A stretch of 64,000 nucleotides of DNA from Hippophae tibetana (GCA_037013495.1 CM072807.1:28314802-28378801), one strand, 5' to 3'; shown: positions 26,453 to 40,974, counted from the stretch's first letter. Notes: generated by a model from the letters alone, not told the origin. A program made the numbers and translations.

Positions 26453-28526
26453 CCATATGCATCAAAAAAAGGAAATCGAAAAACCTAAAATTTCAATTGC
26501 CGTGAAAGAGAGCAAAACAGAGATTTTTTCTAAAATGGCTCTCATAGTTAATGTTAGAATACAATTCAATCCAAAAACGTTCAAAAAACCATATGAACGT
26601 ATAATTTAAATGCAACGGAAACAAAATGGATGGGAAACATACCTCCTGCCATTGATCAAAATTTTTTATTTTTCAAAAAATTCACTTTCAACATCGAGGC
26701 GGGTCGACCCGACCCGGTTTGACCCTAAAGGATACACGGTCGTATCTTGCTATTCCGTGGACGGAATCCAGCGTTCTTTTTATCAAAATTCTCATAATTC
26801 GATTTCTGAGTGATTGACGGTCTCAATTTGAAATAAAACATCGTTTTAAATAAAAATTTAATTAATGAAGCAGATAAATACCCACGATAAATTAGATTTA
26901 TTTCTTCATTTTTTTCAAGTTTAAATTCCCAGAATCACTAAAAAAGATATATTGAGACAATTTGAAATTTCCATATGCATCAAAAAAATGAAATCGAAAA
27001 ACCTAAAATTTCAATTGCCGTGAAAGAGAGCAAAACAGAGATTTTTCCTATAATGGCTCTCATAGTGAATGTTAGAATACAATTCAATCCAAAAATGTTC
27101 AAAAAACCATATGAACGTATAATTTAAATGCAGCGGAAACAAAATGGATGGGAAACATACCTCCTGCCATTGATCAAAATTATTTTATTTTTCAAAAAAT
27201 TCACTTTCAACATCGAGGCGGGTCAACCCGACTCGGTTTGACCCTAAAGGATACACGGTCGTATCTTGCTATTCCGGGGACGGAATCCAGCGTTCTTTTT
27301 ATCAAAATTCTCATAATTCGATTTCTGAGTGATTGACGGTCTCAATTTGAAATAAAACATCGTTTTAAATAAAAATTTAATTAATGAAGCAGATAAATAC
27401 CCACGATAAATTAGATTTATTTCTTCATTTTTTTCAAGTTTAAATTCCCAGAATCACTAAAAAAGATATATTGAGACAATTTGAAATTTCCATATGCATC
27501 AAAAAAAGGAAATCGAAAAACCTAAAATTTCAATTGCCGTGAAAGAGAGCAAAACAGAGATTTTTTCTAAAATGGCTCTCATAGTTAATGTTAGAATACA
27601 ATTCAATCCAAAAACGTTCAAAAAACCATATGAACGTATAATTTAAATGCAACGGAAACAAAATGGATGGGAAACATACCTCCTGCCATTGATCAAAATT
27701 TTTTATTTTTCAAAAAATTCACTTTCAACATCGAGGCGGGTCGACCCGACCCGGTTTGACCCTAAAGGATACACGGTCGTATCTTGCTATTCCGTGGACG
27801 GAATCCAGCGTTCTTTTTATCAAAATTCTCATAATTCGATTTCTGAGTGATTGACGGTCTCAATTTGAAATAAAACATCGTTTTAAATAAAAATTTAATT
27901 AATGAAGCAGATAAATACCCACGATAAATTAGATTTATTTCTTCATTTTTTTCAAGTTTAAATTCCCAGAATCACTAAAAACGATATATTGAGACAATTT
28001 GAAATTTCCATATGCATCAAAAAAATGAAATCGAAAAACCTAAAATTTCAATTGCCGTGAAAGAGAGCAAAACAGAGATTTTTCCTATAATGGCTCTCAT
28101 AGTGAATGTTAGAATACAATTCAATCCAAAAATGTTCAAAAAACCATATGAACGTATAATTTAAATGCAGCGGAAACAAAATGGATGGGAAACATACCTC
28201 CTGCCATTGATCAAAATTATTTTATTTTTCAAAAAATTCACTTTCAACATCGAGGCGGGTCAACCCGACTCGGTTTGACCCTAAAGGATACACGGTCGTA
28301 TCTTGCTATTCCGGGGACGGAATCCAGCGTTCTTTTTATCAAAATTCTCATAATTCGATTTCTGAGTGATTGACGGTCTCAATTTGAAATAAAACATCGT
28401 TTTAAATAAAAATTTAATTAATGAAGCAGATAAATACCCACGATAAATTAGATTTATTTCTTCATTTTTTTCAAGTTTAAATTCCCAGAATCACTAAAAA
28501 AGATATATTGAGACAATTTCAAATTT
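26453..28526. repeat. Two-monomer tandem duplication (26453-27489 and 27490-28526)
   Basis: Offset 1037 bp. First monomers share GTTAATG, ATGCAACGG, GGGTCGACC and CCGTGGACGG; second monomers share an ATGAAATC start, CCTATAATGG, AAAATGTTC and CCCGACTCGG. The only other change I noted is AAAACGATATATTG against AAAAAGATATATTG, so the two copies are close to identical and the event is recent. Confidence 0.87.
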
Positions 28527-31120
28527 CCATATGCATCAAAAAAAGGAAATCGAAAAACCTAAAATTTCAATTGCCGTGAAAGAGAGCAAAACAGAGATTT
28601 TTCCTAAAATGGCTCTCATAGTGAATGTTAGAATACAATTCAATCCAAAAACGTTCAAAAAACCATATGAACGTATAATTTAAATGCAGCGGAAACTAAA
28701 ATGGATGGGAAACATACCTCCTGCCATTGATCAAAATTTTTTATTTTTCAAAAAATTCACTTTCAACATCGAGGCGGGTCAACCCGATTCGGTTTGACCC
28801 TATAGGATACACGGTCGTATCTTGCTATTCCGGGGACGGAATCCAGCGTTCTTTTTATCAAAATTCTCATAATTCGATTTCTGAGTGATTGACGGTCTCA
28901 ATTTGAAATAAAACATCGTTTTAAATAAAAATTTAATTAATGAAGCAGATAAATAACCACGATAAATTAGATTTATTTCTTCATTTTTTTCAAATTTAAA
29001 TTCCCAGAATCACTAAAAAAGATATAGTGAGACAATTTCAAATTTCCATATGCATCAAAAAAAGGAAATCGAAAAACCTAAAATTTCAATTGCCGTGAAA
29101 GAGAGCAAAACAGAGATTTTTCCTAAAATGGCTCTCATAGTGAATGTTAGAATACAATTCAATCCAAAAACGTTCAAAAAACCATATGAACGTATAATTT
29201 AAATGCAGCGGAAACAAAATGGATGGGAAACATACCTCCTGCCATTGATCAAAATTATTTTATTTTTCAAAAAATTCAATTTCAACATCGAGGCGGGTCA
29301 ACCCGACCCGGTTTGACCCTAAAGGATACACGGTCGTATCTTGCTATTCCGGGGACGGAATCCAGCGTTCTTTTTATGAAAATTCTCATAATTCGATTTC
29401 TGAGTGATTGACGGTCTCAATTTGAAATAAAACATCGTTTTAAATAAAAATTTAATTAATGAAGCAGATAAATAACCACGATAAATTAGATTTATTTCTT
29501 CATTTTTTTCAAATTTAAATTCCCAGAATCACTAAAAAAGATATAGTGAGACAATTTGAAATTTCCATATGCATCAAAAAAAGGAAATCGAAAAACCTAA
29601 AATTTCAATTGCCGTGAAAGAGAGCAAAACAGAGATTTTTCCTAAAATGGCTCTCATAGTGAATGTTAGAATACAATTCAATCCAAAAACGTTCAAAAAA
29701 CCATATGAACGTATAATTTAAATGCAGCGGAAACAAAATGGATGGGAAACATACCTCCTGCCATTGATCAAAATTATTTTATTTTTCAAAAAATTCAATT
29801 TCAACATCGAGGCGGGTCAACCCGACCCTGTTTGACCCTAAAGGATACACGGTCGTATCTTGCTATTCCGGGGACGGAATCCAGCGTTCTTTTTATGAAA
29901 ATTCTCATAATTCGATTTCTGAGTGATTGACGGTCTCAATTTGAAATAAAACATCGTTTTAAATAAAAATTTAATTAATGAAGCAGATAAATAACCACGA
30001 TAAATTAGATTTATTTCTTCATTTTTTTCAAGTTTAAATTCCCAGAATCACTAAAAAAGATATAGTGAGACAATTTCAAATTTCCATATGCATCAAAAAA
30101 AGGAAATCGAAAAACCTAAAATTTCAATTGCCGTGAAAGAGAGCAAAACAGAGATTTTTCCTAAAATGGCTCTCATAGTGAATGTTAGAATACAATTCAA
30201 TCCAAAAACGTTCAAAAAACCATATGAACGTATAATTTAAATGCAGCGGAAACAAAATGGATGGGAAACATACCTCCTGCCATTGATCAAAATTTTTTAT
30301 TTTTCAAAAAATTCACTTTCAACATCGAGGCGGGTCAACCCGACCCGGTTTGACCCTATAGGATACACGGTCGTATCTTGCTATTCCGGGGACGGAATCC
30401 AGCGTTCTTTTTATCAAAATTCTCATAATTCGATTTCTGAGTGATTGACAGTCTCAATTTGAAATAAAACATCGTTTTAAATAAAAATTTAATTAATGAA
30501 GCAGATAAATACCCACGATAAATTAGATTTATTTCTTCATTTTTTTCAAGTTTAAATTCCCAGAATCACTAAAAAAGATATAGTGAGACAATTTCAAATT
30601 TCCATATGCATCAAAAAAAGGAAATCGAAAAACCTAAAATTTCAATTGCCGTGAAAGAGAGCAAAACAGAGATTTTTCCTAAAATGGCTCTCATAGTGAA
30701 TGTTAGAATACAATTCAATCCAAAAACGTTCAAAAAACCATATGAACATATAATTTAAATGCAGCGGAAACAAAATGGATGGGAAACATACCTCCTGCCA
30801 TTGATCAAAATTATTTTATTTTTCAAAAAATTCACTTTCAACATCGAGGCGGGTCAACCCGACCCGGTTTGACCCTAAAGGATACACGGTCGTATCTTGC
30901 TATTCCGGGGACGGAATCCAGCGTTCTTTTTATCAAAATTCTCATAATTCGATTTCTGAGTGATTGACGGTCTCAATTTGAAATAAAACATCGTTTTAAA
31001 TAAAAATTTAATTAATGCACCAGATAAATAACCACGATAAATTAGATTTATTTCTTCATTTTTTTCAAGTTTAAATTCCCAGAATCACTAAAAAAGATAT
31101 ATTGAGACAATTTGAAATTT

Positions 31121-32677
31121 CCATATGCATCAAAAAAAGGAAATCGAAAAACCTAAAATTTCAATTGCCGTGAAAGAGAGCAAAACAGAGATTTTTCCTA
31201 AAATGGCTCTCATAGTGAATGTTAGAATACAATTCAATCCAAAAACGTTCAAAAAACCATATGAACGTATAATTTAAATGCAGCGGAAACAAAATGGATG
31301 GGAAACATACCTCCTACCATTGATCAAAATTATTTTATTTTTCAAAAAATTCACTTTCAACATCGAGGCGGGTCAACCCGACCCGGTTTGACCCTAAAGG
31401 ATACACGGTCGTATCTTGCTATTCCGGGGACGGAATCCAGCGTTCTTTTTATCAAAATTCTCATAATTCGATTTCTTAGTGATTGACGGTCTCAATTTGA
31501 AATAAAACATCGTTTTAAATAAAAATTTAATTAATGAAGCAGATAAATACCCACGATAAATTAGATTTATTTCTTCATTTTTTTCAAGTTTAAATTCCCA
31601 GAATCACTAAAAAAGATATATTGAGACAATTTGAAATTTCCATATGCATCAAAAAAAGGAAATCGAAAAACCTAAAATTTCAATTGCCGTGAAAGAGAGC
31701 AAAACAGAGATTTTTCCTAAAATGGCTCTCATAGTGAATGTTAGAATACAATTCAATCCAAAAACGTTCAAAAAACCATATGAACGTATAATTTAAATGC
31801 AGCGGAAACAAAATGGATGGGAAACATACCTCCTACCATTGATCAAAATTATTTTATTTTTCAAAAAATTCACTTTCAACATCGAGGCGGGTCAACCCGA
31901 CCCGGTTTGACCCTAAAGGATACACGGTCGTATCTTGCTATTCCGGGGACGGAATCCAGCGTTCTTTTTATGAAAATTCTCATAATTCGATTTCTGAGTG
32001 ATTGACGGTCTCAATTTGAAATAAAACATCGTTTTAAATAAAAATTTAATTAATGAAGCAGATAAATACCCACGATAAATTAGATTTATTTCTTCATTTT
32101 TTTCAAGTTTAAATTCCCAGAATCACTAAAAAAGATATATTGAGACAATTTGAAATTTCCATATGCATCAAAAAAAGGAAATCGAAAAACCTAAAATTTC
32201 AATTGCCTTGAAAGAGAGCAAAACAGAGATTTTTCCTAAAATGGCTCTCATAGTGAATGTTAGAATACAATTCAATCCAAAAACGTTCAAAAAACCATAT
32301 GAACGTATAATTTAAATGCAGCGGAAACAAAATGGATGGGAAACATACCTCCTACCATTGATCAAAATTATTTTATTTTTCAAAAAATTCACTTTCAACA
32401 TCAAGGCGGGTCAACCCGACCCGGTTTGACCCTAAAGGATACACGGTCGTATCTTGCTATTCCGGGGACGGAATCCAGCGTTCTTTTTATCAAAATTCTC
32501 ATAATTCGGTTTCTTAGTGATTGACGGTCTCAATTTGAAATAAAACATCGTTTTAAATAAAAATTTAATTAATGAAGCAGATAAATACCCACGATAAATT
32601 AGATTTATTTCTTCATTTTTTTCAAGTTTAAATTCCCAGAATCACTAAAAAAGATATATTGAGACAATTTGAAATTT
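31121..32677. repeat. Three consecutive monomers of one subtype (CCTCCTACC)
   Basis: Copies at 31121, 31640 and 32159 share CCTCCTACCATT, which is otherwise rare (also seen at 36827 and 55494). The first and third also share TTTCTTAGTG where most copies have TTTCTGAGTG. The third adds TCAAGGCGGG and TTCGGTTTC. This is a short homogeneous run produced by single-monomer expansion. Confidence 0.8.
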
Positions 32678-34950
32678 CCATATGCATCAAAAAAAGGAAA
32701 TCGAAAAACCTAAAATTTCAATTGCCGTGAAAGAGAGCAAAACAGAGATTTTTCCTATAATGGCTCTCATAGTGAATGTTAGAATACAATTCAATCGAAA
32801 AACGTTCAAAAAACCATATGAACGTATAATTTAAATGCAGCGGAAACAAAATGGATGGGAAACATACCTCCTGCCATTGATCAAAATTATTTTATTTTTC
32901 AAAAAATTCACTTTCAACATCGAGGCGGGTCAACCCGACCCGGTTTGACCCTAAAGGTTACACGGTCGTATCTTGCTATTCCGGGGACGGATTCCAGCGT
33001 TCTTTTTATGAAAATTCTCATAATTCGATTTCTGAGTGATTGACGGTCTCAATTTGAAATAAAACATCGTTTTAAATAAAAATTTAATTAATGAAGCAGA
33101 TAAATACCCACGATAAATTAGATTTATTTCTTCATTTTTTTCAAGTTTAAATTCCCAGAATCACTAAAAAAGATATATTGAGACAATTTGAAATTTCCAT
33201 ATGCATCAAAAAAAGGAAATCGAAAAACCTAAAATTTCAATTGCCTTGAAAGAGAGCAAAACAGAGATTTTTCCTAAAATGGCTCTCATAGTGAATGTTA
33301 GAATACAATTCAATCCAAAAACGTTCAAAAACCCATATGAACGTATAATTTAAATGCAGCGGAAACAAAATGGATGGGAAACATACCTCCTGCCATTGAT
33401 CAAATTTTTTTATTTTTCAAAAAATTCACTTTCAACATCGAGGCGGGTCAACCCAACCCGGTTTGACCCTAAAGGATACACGGTCGTATCTTGCTATTCC
33501 GGGGACGGAATCCAGCGTTCTTTTTATCAAAATTCTCATAATTCGATTTCTGAGTGATTGACGGTCTCAATTTGAAATAAAACATCGTTTTAAATAAAAA
33601 TTTAATTAATGAAGCAGATAAATAACCACGATAAATTAGATTTATTTCTTCATTTTTTTCAAGTTTAAATTCCCAGAATCACTAAAAAAGATATATTGAG
33701 ACAATTTGAAATTTCCATATGCATCAAAAAAAGGAAATCGAAAAACCTAAAATTTCAATTGCCGTGAAAGAGAGCAAAACAGAGATTTTTCCTAAAATGG
33801 CTCTCATAGTGAATGTTAGAATACAATTCAATCCAAAAACGTTGAAAAAACCATATGAACGTATAATTTAAATGCAGCGGAAACAAAATGGATGGGAAAC
33901 ATACCTCCTGCCATTGATCAAAATTATTTTATTTTTCAAAAAATTCACTTTCAACATCGAGGCGGGTCAACCCGACCCTGTTTGACCCTAAAGGTTACAC
34001 GGTCGTATCTTGCTATTCCGGGGACGGAATCCAGCGTTCTTTTTATCAAAATTCTCATAATTCGATTTCTGAGTGATTGACGGTCTCAATTTGAAATAAA
34101 ACATCGTTTTAAATAAAAATTTAATTAATGAACCAGATAAATAACCACGATAAATTAGATTTATTTCTTCATTTTTTTCAAGTTTAAATTACCAGAATCA
34201 CTAAAAAAGATATATTGAGACAATTTGAAATTTCCATATGCATCAAAAAAAGGAAATCGAAAAACCTAAAATTTCAATTGCCGTGAACGAGAGCAAAACA
34301 GAGATTTTTCCTAAAATGGCTCTCATAGTGAATGTTAGAATACAATTCAATCCAAAAACGTTCAAAAAACCATATGAACGTATAGTTTAAATGCACCGGA
34401 AACAAAATGGATGGGAAACATACCTCCTGCCATTGATCAAAATTATTTTATTTTTCAAAAAATTCACTTTCAACATCGAGGCGGGTCAACCCGACCCGGT
34501 TTGACCCTAAAGGTTACACGGTCGTATCTTGCTATTCCGGGGACGGATTCCAGCGTTCTTTTAATGAAAATTCTCATAATTCGATTTCTGAGTGATTGAC
34601 GGTCTCAATTTGAAATAAAACATCGTTTTAAATAAAAATTTAATTAATGAAGCAGATAAATACCCACGATAAATTAGATTTATTTCTTCATTTTTTTCAA
34701 GTTTAAATTCCCAGAATCACTAAAAAAGATATATTGAGACAATTTGAAATTTCCATATGCATCAAAAAAAGGAAATCGAAAAACCTAAAATTTCAATTGC
34801 CTTGAAAGAGAGCAAAACAGAGATTTTTCCTAAAATGGCTCTCATAGTGAATGTTAGAATACAATTCAATCCAAAAACGTTCAAAAACCCATATGAACGT
34901 ATAATTTAAATGCAGCGGAAACAAAATGGATGGGAAACATACCTCCTGCC
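32678..34950. repeat. Nine-monomer HOR, left copy of the conserved tract
   Basis: This tract recurs at +4668 bp (nine monomers) at 37346 to about 39618. Shared private markers in order: CAATCGAAAAACG (first monomer), CAACCCAACCC (second), ACGTTGAAAAAACC with GACCCTG and AAAGGTT (third), GTGAACGAGAG with TATAGTTTAAATGCACC and CTTTTAATGAAAA (fourth), then TTGCCTTG (fifth). The match ends in the fifth monomer, near the T-run polymorphism: 34753 has the ATTATTTTA form and 39421 the TTTTTTTAT form. Both flanks are related but less alike. Confidence 0.85.
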
Positions 34951-37345
34951 ATTGATCAAAATTATTTTATTTTTCAAAAAATTCACTTTCAACATCGAGG
35001 CGGGTCAACCCGACCCGGTTTGACCCTAAAGGATACACGGTCGTATCTTGCTATTCCGGGGACGGAATCCAGCGTTCTTTTTATCAAAATTCTCATAATT
35101 CGATTTCTGAGTGATTGACGGTCTCAATTTGAAATAAAACATCGTTTTAAATAAAAATTTAATTAATGAAGCAGATAAATAACCACGATAAATTAGATTT
35201 ATTTCTTCATTTTTTTCAAGTTTAAATTCCCAGAATCACTAAAAAAGATATATTGAGACAATTTGAAATTTCCATATGCATCAAAAAAAGGAAATCGAAA
35301 AACCTAAAATTTCAATTGCCGTGAAAGAGAGCAAAACAGAGATTTTTCCTAAAATGGCTCTCATAGTGAATGTTAGAATACAATTCAATCCAAAAACGTT
35401 CAAAAAACCATATGAACGTATAATTTAAATGCAGCGGAAACAAAATGGATGGGAAACATACCTCCTGCCATTGATCAAAATTTTTTATTTTTCAAAAAAT
35501 TCACTTTCAACATCGAGGCGGGTCAACCCGACCCGGTTTGACCCTAAAGGATACACGGTCGTATCTTGCTATTCCGGGGACGGAATCCAGCGTTCTTTTT
35601 ATGAAAATTCTCATAATTCGATTTCTGAGTGATTGACGGTCTCAATTTGAAATAAAACATCGTTTTAAATAAAAATTTAATTAATGAAGCAGATAAATAC
35701 CCACGATAAATTAGATTTATTTCTTCATTTTTTTCAAGTTTAAATTCCCAGAATCACTAAAAAAGATATATTGAGACAATTTGAAATTTCCATATGCATC
35801 AAAAAAAGGAAATCGAAAAACCTAAAATTTCAATTGCCTTGAAAGAGAGCAAAACAGAGATTTTTCCTAAAATGGCTCTCATAGTGAATGTTAGAATACA
35901 ATTCAATCCAAAAACGTTCAAAAACCCATATGAACGTATAATTTAAATGCAGCGGAAACAAAATGGATGGGAAACATACCTCCTGCCATTGATCAAATTT
36001 TTTTATTTTTCAAAAAATTCACTTTCAACATCGAGGCGGGTCAACCCGACCCGGTTTGACCCTAAAGGATACACGGTCGTATCTTGCTATTCCGGGGACG
36101 GAATCCAGCGTTCTTTTTATCAAAATTCTCATAATTCGATTTCTGAGTGATTGACGGTCTCAATTTGAAATAAAACATCGTTTTAAATAAAACTTTAATT
36201 AATGAACCAGATAAATAACCACGATAAATTAGATTTATTTCTTCATTTTTTTCAAGTTTAAATTACCAGAATCACTAAAAAAGATATATTGAGACAATTT
36301 GAAATTTCCATATGCATCAAAAAAAGGAAATCGAAAAACCTAAAATTTCAATTGCCGTGAACGAGAGCAAAACAGAGATTTTTCCTAAAATGGCTCTCAT
36401 AGTGAATGTTAGAATACAATTCAATCCAAAAACGTTCAAAAAACCATATGAACGTATAGTTTAAATGCACCGGAAACAAAATGGATGGGAAACATACCTC
36501 CTGCCATTGATCAAAATTATTTTATTTTTCAAAAAATTCACTTTCAACATCGAGGCGGGTCAACCCGACCCGGTTTGACCCTAAAGGTTACACGGTCGTA
36601 TCTTGCTATTCCGGGGACGGATTCCAGCGTTCTTTTTATGAAAATTCTCATAATTCGATTTCTGAGTGATTGACGGTCTCAATTTGAAATAAAACATCGT
36701 TTTAAATAAAAATTTAATTAATGAAGCAGATAAATACCCACGATAAATTAGATTTATTTCTTCATTTTTTTCAAGTTTAAATTCCCAGAATCACTAAAAA
36801 AGATATATTGAGACAATTTGAAATTTCCATATGCATCAAAAAAAGGAAATCGAAAAACCTAAAATTTCAATTGCCTTGAAAGAGAGCAAAACAGAGATTT
36901 TTCCTAAAATGGCTCTCATAGTGAATGTTAGAATACAATTCAATCCAAAAACGTTCAAAAAACCATATGAACGTATAATTTAAATGCAGCGGAAACAAAA
37001 TGGATGGGAAACATACCTCCTACCATTGATCAAAATTATTTTATTTTTCAAAAAATTCACTTTCAACATCGAGGCGGGTCAACCCGACCCGGTTTGACCC
37101 TAAAGGATACACGGTCGTATCTTGCTATTCCGGGGACGGAATCCAGCGTTCTTTTTATCAAAATTCTCATAATTCGATTTCTTAGTGATTGACGGTCTCA
37201 ATTTGAAATAAAACATCGTTTTAAATAAAAATTTAATTAATGAAGCAGATAAATACCCACGATAAATTAGATTTATTTCTTCATTTTTTTCAAGTTTAAA
37301 TTCCCAGAATCACTAAAAAAGATATATTGAGACAATTTGAAATTT

Positions 37346-39618
37346 CCATATGCATCAAAAAAAGGAAATCGAAAAACCTAAAATTTCAATTGCCGTGAAA
37401 GAGAGCAAAACAGAGATTTTTCCTATAATGGCTCTCATAGTGAATGTTAGAATACAATTCAATCGAAAAACGTTCAAAAAACCATATGAACGTATAATTT
37501 AAATGCAGCGGAAACAAAATGGATGGGAAACATACCTCCTGCCATTGATCAAAATTATTTTATTTTTCAAAAAATTCACTTTCAACATCGAGGCGGGTCA
37601 ACCCGACCCGGTTTGACCCTAAAGGTTACACGGTCGTATCTTGCTATTCCGGGGACGGATTCCAGCGTTCTTTTTATGAAAATTCTCATAATTCGATTTC
37701 TGAGTGATTGACGGTCTCAATTTGAAATAAAACATCGTTTTAAATAAAAATTTAATTAATGAAGCAGATAAATACCCACGATAAATTAGATTTATTTCTT
37801 CATTTTTTTCAAGTTTAAATTCCCAGAATCACTAAAAAAGATATATTGAGACAATTTGAAATTTCCATATGCATCAAAAAAAGGAAATCGAAAAACCTAA
37901 AATTTCAATTGCCTTGAAAGAGAGCAAAACAGAGATTTTTCCTAAAATGGCTCTCATAGTGAATGTTAGAATACAATTCAATCCAAAAACGTTCAAAAAC
38001 CCATATGAACGTATAATTTAAATGCAGCGGAAACCAAATGGATGGGAAACATACCTCCTGCCATTGATCAAATTTTTTTATTTTTCAAAAAATTCACTTT
38101 CAACATCGAGGCGGGTCAACCCAACCCGGTTTGACCCTAAAGGATACACGGTCGTATCTTGCTATTCCGGGGACGGAATCCAGCGTTCTTTTTATCAAAA
38201 TTCTCATAATTCGATTTCTGAGTGATTGACGGTCTCAATTTGAAATAAAACATCGTTTTAAATAAAAATTTAATTAATGAAGCAGATAAATAACCACGAT
38301 AAATTAGATTTATTTCTTCATTTTTTTCAAGTTTAAATTCCCAGAATCACTAAAAAAGATATATTGAGACAATTTGAAATTTCCATATGCATCAAAAAAA
38401 GGAAATCGAAAAACCTAAAATTTCAATTGCCGTGAAAGAGAGCAAAACAGAGATTTTTCCTAAAATGGCTCTCATAGTGAATGTTAGAATACAATTCAAT
38501 CCAAAAACGTTGAAAAAACCATATGAACGTATAATTTAAATGCAGCGGAAACAAAATGGATGGGAAACATACCTCCTGCCATTGATCAAAATTATTTTAT
38601 TTTTCAAAAAATTCACTTTCAACATCGAGGCGGGTCAACCCGACCCTGTTTGACCCTAAAGGTTACACGGTCGTATCTTGCTATTCCGGGGACGGAATCC
38701 AGCGTTCTTTTTATCAAAATTCTCATAATTCGATTTCTGAGTGATTGACGGTCTCAATTTGAAATAAAACATCGTTTTAAATAAAAATTTAATTAATGAA
38801 CCAGATAAATAACCACGATAAATTAGATTTATTTCTTCATTTTTTTCAAGTTTAAATTACCAGAATCACTAAAAAAGATATATTGAGACAATTTGAAATT
38901 TCCATATGCATCAAAAAAAGGAAATCGAAAAACCTAAAATTTCAATTGCCGTGAACGAGAGCAAAACAGAGATTTTTCCTAAAATGGCTCTCATAGTGAA
39001 TGTTAGAATACAATTCAATCCAAAAACGTTCAAAAAACCATATGAACGTATAGTTTAAATGCACCGGAAACAAAATGGATGGGAAACATACCTCCTGCCA
39101 TTGATCAAAATTATTTTATTTTTCAAAAAATTCACTTTCAACATCGAGGCGGGTCAACCCGACCCGGTTTGACCCTAAAGGTTACACGGTCGTATCTTGC
39201 TATTCCGGGGACGGATTCCAGCGTTCTTTTAATGAAAATTCTCATAATTCGATTTCTGAGTGATTGACGGTCTCAATTTGAAATAAAACATCGTTTTAAA
39301 TAAAAATTTAATTAATGAAGCAGATAAATACCCACGATAAATTAGATTTATTTCTTCATTTTTTTCAAGTTTAAATTCCCAGAATCACTAAAAAAGATAT
39401 ATTGAGACAATTTGAAATTTCCATATGCATCAAAAAAAGGAAATCGAAAAACCTAAAATTTCAATTGCCTTGAAAGAGAGCAAAACAGAGATTTTTCCTA
39501 AAATGGCTCTCATAGTGAATGTTAGAATACAATTCAATCCAAAAACGTTCAAAAACCCATATGAACGTATAATTTAAATGCAGCGGAAACAAAATGGATG
39601 GGAAACATACCTCCTGCC
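37346..39618. repeat. Nine-monomer HOR, right copy of the conserved tract
   Basis: Matches 32678 to about 34950 marker by marker at an offset of 4668 bp. The one private change I noted is GGAAACCAAATGG (second monomer), where the left copy has GGAAACAAAATGG. The monomer before each copy (32159 and 36827) is also of the same subtype (TTGCCTTG, CCTACC, CTTAGTG), so the repeated block starts upstream of the strict match. Confidence 0.83.
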
Positions 39619-40974
39619 ATTGATCAAATTTTTTTATTTTTCAAAAAATTCACTTTCAACATCGAGGCGGGTCAACCCTACCCGGTTTGACCCTAAAGGA
39701 TACACGGTCGTATCTTGCTATTCCTGGGACGGAATCCAGCGTTCTTTTTATCAAAATTCTCATAATTCGATTTCTGAGTGATTGACGGTCTCAATTTGAA
39801 ATAAACATCGTTTTAAATAAAAATTTAATTAATGAAGCAGATAAATAACCACGATAAATTAGATTTATTTCTTCATTTTTTTCAAGTTTAAATTCCCAAA
39901 ATCACTAAAAAAGATATATTGAGACAATTTGAAATTTCCATATGCATCAAAAAAAGGAAATCGAAAAACCTAAAATTTCAATTGCCGTGAAAGAGAGCAA
40001 AACAGAGATTTTTCCTAAAATGGCTCTCATAGTGAATGTTAGAATACAATTCAATCCAAAAACGTTCAAAAAACCATATGAACGTATAATTTAAATGAAG
40101 CGGAAACAAAATGGATGGGAAACATACCTCCTGCCATTGATCAAAATTTTTTATTTTTCAAAAAATTCACTTTCAACATCGAGGCGGGTCAACCCGACCC
40201 GGTTTGACCCTAAAGGATACACGGTCGTATCTTGCTATTCCGGGGACGGAATCCAGCGTTATTTTTATCAAAATTCTCATAATTCGATTTCTGAGTGATT
40301 GACGGTCTCAATTTGAAATAAAACATCGTTTTAAATAAAAATTTAATTAATGAACCAGATAAATAACCACGATAAATTAGATTTATTTCTTCATTTTTTT
40401 CAAGTTTAAATTACCAGAATCACTAAAAAAGATATATTGAGACAATTTGAAATTTCCATATGCATCAAAAAAAGGAAATCGAAAAACCTAAAATTTCAAT
40501 TGCCGTGAACGAGAGCAAAACAGAGATTTTTCCTAAAATGGCTCTCATAGTGAATGTTAGAATACAATTCAATCCAAAAACGTTCAAAAAACCATATGAA
40601 CGTATAGTTTAAATGCACCGGAAACAAAATGGATGGGAAACATACCTCCTGCCATTGATCAAAATTATTTTATTTTTCAAAAAATTCACTTTCAACATCG
40701 AGGCGGGTCAACCCGACCCGGTTTGACCCTAAAGGTTACACGGTCGTATCTTGCTATTCCGGGGACGGATTCCAGCGTTCTTTTTATGAAAATTCTCATA
40801 ATTCGATTTCTGCGTGATTGACGGTCTCAATTTGAAATAAAACATCGTTTTAAATAAAAATTTAATTAATGAAGCAGATAAATACCCACGATAAATTAGA
40901 TTTATTTCTTCATTTTTTTCAAGTTTAAATTCCCAGAATCACTAAAAAAGATATATTGAGACAATTTGAAATTT
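39421..40974. repeat. Three-monomer block repeated 18 monomers away (at 48754-50307)
   Basis: Shares rare markers with 48754-50307 at an offset of 9333 bp: ACCCTACCC, CCTGGGACGG and AAATAAACATCG in the first monomer, AATGAAGCGG with an AACCAG tail and ATTACCAG in the second, GTGAACGAGAG with TATAGTTTAAATG in the third. The third monomers diverge in their second half: 40456 has AAAGGTT and GGATTCC, while 49789 has AAAGGAT, GCCTC and TTTCATT. Long-distance sharing with different material between suggests a larger duplication later reworked, or transfer by conversion. Confidence 0.8.

Larger units (their letters stand above)
22299..30601. repeat. Array segment III: two-monomer duplication domain (16 monomers)
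   Basis: Monomer starts: 22299, 22819, 23337, 23856, 24375, 24894, 25414, 25933, 26453, 26971, 27490, 28008, 28527, 29046, 29565, 30084. Two marker pairs recur at longer distance. A longer T run plus CAATACAAAAACG followed by a GTTAATG/GGGTCGACC monomer occurs at 22299-23336 and 25933-26970, seven monomers apart. CCCGATTCGG preceded by TTTCAAATTTCC occurs at 23856 and 28527, nine monomers apart. ATTCAATTTCAAC marks 24375, 25414, 29046 and 29565. ATGAAAATTC replaces ATCAAAATTC in many copies. Confidence 0.85.
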
